Made by a program: the position numbers and the translations under genes
Notes under the pieces: model-generated
Told to the model about the DNA's origin: nothing
Database searches by the model: none
What the model saw: the letters and a program-made list of their open reading frames with translations, nothing else
Part shown: positions 41,474 to 45,670 of the stretch, piece after piece
Layout: each line of letters starts with the position of its first letter
Position numbering within the stretch: position 1 is the first letter of the stretch
Assembly: GCA_046541715.1 (NCBI GenBank)
Contig: JBKHCS010000011.1
Coordinates: 1-45,670, forward strand
DNA length: 45,670 nt
DNA from: CAYPUT01 sp046541715
GTDB taxonomy: Bacteria; Spirochaetota; Spirochaetia; DSM-27196; PWMO01
Direction: 5' to 3'

Positions 41474-41501
41474 ATTATAGCAAAGTCCGCCTACTTTGCA
41501 A
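41474..41501 (-). promoter_or_regulatory. promoter of the tRNA-Ala-pheST transcript, with palindromic spacer
   Basis: On the minus strand TTGCAA (41501-41496), a 16-bp spacer, TATAAT (41479-41474), a near-consensus -10 lying 15 nt before the mature tRNA. The spacer region holds a perfect inverted repeat GCAAAGT-N6-ACTTTGC (41480-41499) that would place a bound repressor across the promoter. Confidence 0.75.
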
Positions 41502-41595
41502 TACGTGGTCTGCGGTTCCGATGCCCAACACCGGAAGACGGTAAAAGTCCGGGCCGAACACAATTTTGGGAGCACTCTGTGGTAGTATCTTGGGC

Positions 41596-41919
41596 GTGAA
41601 TTGGCGAATTTCGCTTCTCCCCCTTCTGCTGGTGTGGGTATTTTCTTGCCGAACACCGGAGGAGCCCCCTCCGCCGCCCCTCGCCCCGGAAACACCCCCG
41701 GCGAGGGTTCAGGAGCCGGAACCGGTCGAGGAACCGCCGCCGATAGAACGGCTTCGGGTGGGAATGACCAAGATCGAGGTTCTCGAGCTGCTCCCGGACC
41801 CGGAGGAAATCGAGATTACCTCTCCGGCGTACGAGGTGTGGAGCTATACGGATCACCAGCTCCATTTCAAGGATGGGCTGTTGTACGACTGGTTCTACAT
41901 CGAGAACGGAGCCACGTGA
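41596..41919 (+). CDS. BamE/SmpA-like small lipoprotein
   Basis: 107 residues from GTG 41596; the frame is open to 41566 but the GTG begins the lipoprotein signal (VNWRISLLPLLLVWVFSC). A Pro/Glu-rich linker (about residues 20-50) follows the lipidated Cys, then a SmpA/BamE-like domain: LRVGMTKIEVLELLPDPEEI, YEVWSYTDHQLHFKDGLLYDW (in part). BamE helps assemble beta-barrel outer membrane proteins, but many BamE-like modules serve other envelope roles. A TAGTAT box ends 7 nt before the GTG and no Shine-Dalgarno is seen. Its TGA overlaps the GTG of the kinase gene (GTGA). Confidence 0.75.
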   Translation: MNWRISLLPLLLVWVFSCRTPEEPPPPPLAPETPPARVQEPEPVEEPPPIERLRVGMTKIEVLELLPDPEEIEITSPAYEVWSYTDHQLHFKDGLLYDWFYIENGAT

Positions 41920-43280
41920 AGAGCAGAAGATTACAGCTTCTCGTCTCTCTGAGCATCCTCGTTATCCTCGCTGCCGGGATGGGTCTGTACGCCCTATTGA
42001 CCTACCGCGTTGTTCGGAAGGCCGTCTCGGAACAGATCCTCGAGGACGGCAAGATGCTCGCCGGGACGGTTCGTGACGTTGTTCAAGCCGGATACCGATT
42101 CGACGCCCTTACGGGCGCGGATATCTCCCAGCTGCAACAGTTCTGCGGCTCCATCTCGGTTCCGAACTCCGGTTTCGTCTGTATCGTCGACCCCGGCGGG
42201 GGTGTGTTGGCCGGGCCCCCCGGCCCCTCGGGGCGCCTCGCCGAAGCCCTTTTTCGCGAATCCTCAGGAGAACGGACGCGCCGTCTCACGGAACTCCCCC
42301 CGGATAGTGAAGCCCTCGGCCTTCTCTCCTACCCGGAGTCGAACCGGAGGGAGCTCGTGGCGTCACTTCCGATCGGCGGCTCGGGCTACCGGGTTCAGGT
42401 GCACCAGGATTACGCCGCGGTAGTAGCCCGGGCAAACCGGGCCGGACGGAGCATTCTGCCTTTGGGGCTCTCGATCGCGGTCATCGTCAGCCTGATATCT
42501 TTCTTTGTCGTAGACCGGATCGTCGAGCGCTACGAGCACCGCCTGAGCCGGACGAACAAACAGCTGACGGCGAGCAACAATCACCGCCGGCACCTTATCC
42601 ACGTCCTGAGCCACGACCTAAAGAACGCGATCGGCGCGATCCTCTCGGCCCAGGAGATCGTCGCCGCCTACCCGGAAGAACGGGACCTCTACCAGCGTAT
42701 CATCGCCGAAGGCGCCCGGAACAGCCTCCGAATCGTCGATCTTGTCCGGATGACCGAGGCCGTCGAAACGGGAAAGCTGGAGCTCCAGCTTCAGCCGGTG
42801 CACCTCCTCCAGGCGGTGCTTCGGGCCGTCGAGATGGTTCAGAACAAGGTTCGCCGGAAGGATATCGAAGTCGACGTCGACATCGACCAGGGGCTCTACG
42901 GACTGGCGGAGGAAACATCGTTTATCAACTCGGTTGTCGTCAACGTCCTGTCGAACGCGATCAAGTTCTCACCGAGAGGTTCCCGGATCGAGGTCCGGGC
43001 TTCCGGGACGGACGCGGAGACCCGCCTCTCAGTGACGGACTACGGAATCGGGATACCGCCGGAGCTCCTCGAACGGCTTTTCGAGCCCTCGGGTCCGACC
43101 ACCCGGCCGGGGACCGAAGGGGAAAAGGGTACCGGGTTCGGGCTACCCTTGACGGAAAAGTTCGTCACCGCCTACGGCGGCTCGGTCCACGTCGACTCCC
43201 AAGAGGCGACCCTGGAGCAGGAGGGACGGACGACGGTGACCATTGCGCTTCGGACCGTCGCGAGCCTCGTAGCCGACTAG
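41916..43280 (+). CDS. membrane-bound histidine kinase
   Basis: 454 residues from GTG 41916 (GGAG, 5 nt spacing); the frame open upstream is the shadow of the lipoprotein gene. Membrane segments at about residues 9-30 and 178-200 flank a periplasmic sensor of about 145 residues (Cache-like size; no named family). Then a HisKA domain with HVLSHDLKNAIGAI (His 233) and a HATPase with NVLSNAIKFSPRG, DYGIGIP, GTGFGLPLTEKF. No receiver domain and no response regulator gene in the window, so it is an orphan kinase. Start overlaps the lipoprotein stop, indicating coupling; the lipoprotein may modulate the sensor. Ends in a 4-bp CTAG shared with the convergent gene. Confidence 0.9.
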   Translation: MKSRRLQLLVSLSILVILAAGMGLYALLTYRVVRKAVSEQILEDGKMLAGTVRDVVQAGYRFDALTGADISQLQQFCGSISVPNSGFVCIVDPGGGVLAGPPGPSGRLAEALFRESSGERTRRLTELPPDSEALGLLSYPESNRRELVASLPIGGSGYRVQVHQDYAAVVARANRAGRSILPLGLSIAVIVSLISFFVVDRIVERYEHRLSRTNKQLTASNNHRRHLIHVLSHDLKNAIGAILSAQEIVAAYPEERDLYQRIIAEGARNSLRIVDLVRMTEAVETGKLELQLQPVHLLQAVLRAVEMVQNKVRRKDIEVDVDIDQGLYGLAEETSFINSVVVNVLSNAIKFSPRGSRIEVRASGTDAETRLSVTDYGIGIPPELLERLFEPSGPTTRPGTEGEKGTGFGLPLTEKFVTAYGGSVHVDSQEATLEQEGRTTVTIALRTVASLVAD

Positions 43281-44200
43281 GCCGGCGGAAGATCCAGCTC
43301 GAGCCCCTCCCGGGCCATGTCGATCTGCATCTTCGTTTTGCCGCCGATCATCTTTCGGTAGCCTACCAAGAGCTCCTCGAGTTCCCGGTCGGACCGTCCG
43401 GGATCGTGGTGGAAGAAGAAGAGGTTCCCGACCTTCCCTTTGTGGGCGTTGTTGATGGCGGTCTCGAAACTCGAGTGCCCCCACCCGAGGCGGGACCGGA
43501 GGTACTCCTTCTGGGTATACTGGCTGTCGTAGACAACCGCGTCCGCTCCCTCGAAGAACGCAAGCACCTTCTGGTTCTCCTCTACCGCCGCAGCCTCCCC
43601 CTCCCGGGCTGCATCCTCGTCGTAGTTCGGGTCCCCGGGATCCGTGGGAAAGACATTCCGGTAAGGCTCGTGGTCGTAGACCGTACAGATAACACGTCCC
43701 CGGTGTTCAAAGCGATACCCGAGACAGAGAACCGGATGATTGAGAAACTTGGTCCGTATTTTGAGCCCCCCCTCGAGCTCGAAGGTCTCTTCCCGGAGCT
43801 CCCGGTAGGAAAGCTTCGCCGAGAGCTCGACCTGCCGGATCGGAAAATGCCGATAACTCAGCTGATAACCGATAACGCTCTCGATACCCTCGTCCTCGTA
43901 GCTTACGGGACTGTAGATGACAATCTCGGTACCCGGGACGAAGATCGGGGTAAAGAAGGGAAACCCCATGATGTGGTCCCAGTGGGTGTGGGTGATAAAC
44001 AGATGGGTCTTGATAGGCCCATCTTTAAGGGTTTCCCTAACCAGATAGTCCCCAAGGTGCTTGATCCCGGTTCCCGCGTCGATAATGATGCTCCGGTCTT
44101 CGTAGAGGATCTCGATACAGGCGGTGTTTCCCCCGATGTTCACCGTCGTGGGCCCCGGCACCGGCAGGGATCCCCGGACGCCCCAGAACCGCATCTTCAC
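43277..44200 (-). CDS. metallo-beta-lactamase-fold hydrolase
   Basis: 307 residues from GTG 44200 (AGGAG, 8 nt spacing), with an ATG two codons on. The upstream open frame is the shadow of the HDOD gene. Starts with the typical RFWGVRGSLPVPGP and NIGGNTACIEI, then IIDAGTGIKHLG and the metal motif THTHWDHIMGFPFF (H-x-H-x-D-H). CTVYDHEPYR and VVYDSQYTQKEY supply later metal ligands. The group contains phosphodiesterase- and RNase Z-like enzymes; the substrate is unknown. It follows the HDOD gene after 11 bp, which suggests a signalling role. Confidence 0.88.
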   Translation of the reverse strand: MKMRFWGVRGSLPVPGPTTVNIGGNTACIEILYEDRSIIIDAGTGIKHLGDYLVRETLKDGPIKTHLFITHTHWDHIMGFPFFTPIFVPGTEIVIYSPVSYEDEGIESVIGYQLSYRHFPIRQVELSAKLSYRELREETFELEGGLKIRTKFLNHPVLCLGYRFEHRGRVICTVYDHEPYRNVFPTDPGDPNYDEDAAREGEAAAVEENQKVLAFFEGADAVVYDSQYTQKEYLRSRLGWGHSSFETAINNAHKGKVGNLFFFHHDPGRSDRELEELLVGYRKMIGGKTKMQIDMAREGLELDLPPA

Positions 44201-44211
44201 CTGCTCGGCTC

Positions 44212-45075
44212 CTAGACCTTCAGAAAGATCTCGGCTTTTCGAATCTCTTCGTCCACCGAGTCCTCGATCGAATCGAGAAAGCTCTCGTCGATGTTTAACT
44301 CCCGGCGAACGATCTCCGGCAGCTGTTGAGGATGTCGGTCCCCGGAAAATCCGGTTTCCGCGAGAACCATGAACCGGTTGGCCAGGGCTATCGCGTAGAC
44401 CAATTCCGTGGCGCTTCCTTCGTACTCCTCCGGCTTGTGGTGGAATCGGATAGCGTCGACGATGTCCTCTCCGATATTCCACTGCTCTCCGATCCGGGCC
44501 CCGACCTCGGCGTGGTCGAATCCGAAGACCCGCTGTTCGGCCTGAAAGAGGGGAATGCTCTCCCGATCCGCGAGACCCATCGCTTCGACGTAGGTCTCCG
44601 AGGCTGCGTAGTTTATCGGGATCTTTCCGATGTCGTGAATAAGTCCGGCGATAAAGAACTCTTCGAGAAACTTCTGGTCGACCCCCCGGTGCCGGGCGAT
44701 CGCCTTCGCCGCAACCCCTACGCCGAGGGAGTGGCGCCAGTAGCCCTGGGCGTTCAGGGCCCGAAAGTTCTCCGCCTTTCCAAGACTCCCGACTACTGCG
44801 GTCGAAAGGGCGAGGTTCTTAACCGTGTTGATACCGAGCATGATAATGGCCCGGACCAGGGAGGTAATTCGGTTGGAGAGCCCGTAGTAGGCGGAATTGA
44901 TCAGCTTCATAACCCGGGCCATCAGGACCGGATCCACGCTGATAACCTGGTTCAGATCCGTCGGCGAGGTTCCCGGCGCATTGCAGATTTCCACGACCTT
45001 AGAAATCGTCACCGGAAGTGCCGGCATCTTCTCGACAAAGCCGTCAACTGCTTTCCGATAGCCTTGATCGCTCAT
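44212..45075 (-). CDS. HDOD domain protein
   Basis: 287 residues. HDOD domain from about residue 15 to 215: MPALPVTISKVVEICNAP, LNQVISVDPVLMARVMKLINSAYYG (in part), RAIIMLGINTVKNLALS, then an HD-like cluster HSLGVGVAAKAIARHRG and GLIHDIGKIPINY, and GFDHAEVGARI. HDOD proteins act in signalling, motility and differentiation and normally lack phosphohydrolase activity, although the intact HDIGK here might retain metal binding. The ATG overlaps the stop of the upstream gene (ATGA). Confidence 0.9.
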   Translation of the reverse strand: MSDQGYRKAVDGFVEKMPALPVTISKVVEICNAPGTSPTDLNQVISVDPVLMARVMKLINSAYYGLSNRITSLVRAIIMLGINTVKNLALSTAVVGSLGKAENFRALNAQGYWRHSLGVGVAAKAIARHRGVDQKFLEEFFIAGLIHDIGKIPINYAASETYVEAMGLADRESIPLFQAEQRVFGFDHAEVGARIGEQWNIGEDIVDAIRFHHKPEEYEGSATELVYAIALANRFMVLAETGFSGDRHPQQLPEIVRRELNIDESFLDSIEDSVDEEIRKAEIFLKV

Positions 45076-45670
45076 TCCTTCTCCCTAAAACGTGAAAGCT
45101 TGTCCGAAATCCGCTGAATTCGCTGTTGCAACGCCGAACCGATGGTCGACTTCGGCAGAAACCCGGAGATTTGGCTGAGATAGCTAAAGGTATCGGCTAT
45201 CCGGGTCGGGGTCACGGCGACAGGTGCTCCGGAAGCGGTGTGGAAACCCGACCGTTCGATCTGCCCCCGGAGCCCCGAGGCGCCCAGGAGTCGGGCCCGA
45301 ATCGTGGCAATCTTGAGGGGGAGATCGCTCTCCGCGAAGGCCTTACGCCTATCTCCGGGTAACGCGTTGGACAGATCGAGAAGATAGTCGAAGAGAGCCG
45401 CCTTGGAAATGTTGTCTCCGCCGGTTTTCCCGTTGCCCCCGGGCTCCGGGGATGCTCCCGGGGCGAATTGTGCCGGAGGCGCCTCCTCGGGTAGAACGCC
45501 TTCGTCCTCCGGAACCTCAAAGTCTTCCTCCAGAGCGAGCTCCGGTTCCTCCGTCTCCCCCGGCGTTTCGGCGGTCGCTGCTTCTCTGGTCTCGTCGATC
45601 GTGTCCTCTATCGTCTCGTCTATCGTGTCTTCAACCGATTCGTCTACGGTCTCCTCCGACGGCCAGGAGA
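45072..45670 (-). CDS. acidic repeat-containing protein of unknown function (5' end outside window)
   Basis: An open frame of 199 codons enters from the right edge (first full codon at 45668) and stops with TGA at 45072, overlapping the HDOD ATG. The visible N-terminal part is low complexity and very acidic, with a repeating TIDET/TIEDTIDET unit followed by Glu/Pro-rich sequence (about 90 residues). The last 100 residues are a folded-looking, Arg/Lys-richer region (NISKAALFDYLLDLSNALPG ... LGASGLRGQIE ... RIQRISDKLSRF). No family recognised. The strict coupling to the HDOD gene supports it as a real gene and as part of that operon. Confidence 0.7.
   Translation of the reverse strand, partial: SWPSEETVDESVEDTIDETIEDTIDETREAATAETPGETEEPELALEEDFEVPEDEGVLPEEAPPAQFAPGASPEPGGNGKTGGDNISKAALFDYLLDLSNALPGDRRKAFAESDLPLKIATIRARLLGASGLRGQIERSGFHTASGAPVAVTPTRIADTFSYLSQISGFLPKSTIGSALQQRIQRISDKLSRFREKE

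Noticed and set aside
41358..41474. N-terminal extension of PheS through the open frame up to 41474
   Set aside because: The extension is the translated tRNA-Ala gene; a good Shine-Dalgarno precedes the ATG at 41357.
43281..44482. 401-residue form of the MBL-fold protein
   Set aside because: The first 94 residues are the shadow of the HDOD gene; GTG 44200 has a Shine-Dalgarno and matches the family start.

Overview
The window is GC-rich, gene-dense bacterial chromosome that most resembles a free-living, probably salt-adapted member of the Spirochaetes. The pointers are an archaeal/eukaryal-type phenylalanyl-tRNA synthetase (514-aa PheS, 573-aa PheT, as in Treponema and Borrelia), an EF-G that reads like mitochondrial EF-G1 (the 'spd' type of spirochaetes, planctomycetes and delta-proteobacteria), a CarD-type regulator, a DUF4416 protein, and several lipoproteins or coiled-coil proteins I do not recognise. 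Salt adaptation is inferred from a ProXVW-type betaine transporter beside two MarR regulators, one of them CosR/EctR-like. There are no insertion sequences, phage genes, CRISPR arrays or rRNA. It looks like core chromosome, not an island.

Layout. 1-2.9 kb: the end of leuS, a lipoprotein, DUF4416 and a coiled-coil protein. 2.9-7.0 kb (minus): a fused DAHP synthase/prephenate dehydratase, a lytic transglycosylase lipoprotein, a TylF-like methyltransferase, a small protein and an exported thioredoxin. 7.1-13.4 kb: an aminotransferase, an exported coiled-coil protein, an orphan OppA-like protein, carD and nth. 13.4-15.5 kb: a RecA/KaiC-like ATPase behind fusA. 15.7-22.2 kb: a DUF72 protein, then a complete branched-chain amino acid ABC operon (livKHMGF) ending in a CBS-ACT protein. 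22.3-25.2 kb: a TrpXYZ-like ABC transporter. 25.3-29.8 kb: proXVW and two divergent MarR genes. 29.9-35.2 kb: thrH, a hybrid histidine kinase and a CheB-CheR-PAS protein. 35.2-41.5 kb (minus): tRNA-Ala, pheS, pheT, then two uncharacterised genes, the last joining a cyclic-nucleotide-binding domain to a nucleoside-phosphorylase-like domain. 41.6-45.7 kb: a BamE-like lipoprotein with a membrane histidine kinase, facing an MBL-fold hydrolase, an HDOD protein and an acidic protein cut by the window edge.

Themes. Amino acid supply is prominent: liv uptake, a putative tryptophan-type transporter, aromatic biosynthesis, ThrH and PheRS. In both the liv and pro operons a strong hairpin separates the binding-protein gene from the membrane and ATPase genes, which should give excess binding protein. 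Several first genes have a TANNNT box 6-8 nt before the start codon and no Shine-Dalgarno, suggesting leaderless mRNAs. Genes inside operons usually have good Shine-Dalgarno sequences and many overlap. Five of the six convergent pairs overlap at their stop codons.

The best candidate for an undescribed system is the pair at 35.2-38.1 kb. The CarD and thioredoxin promoters also share an unusually long identical core.
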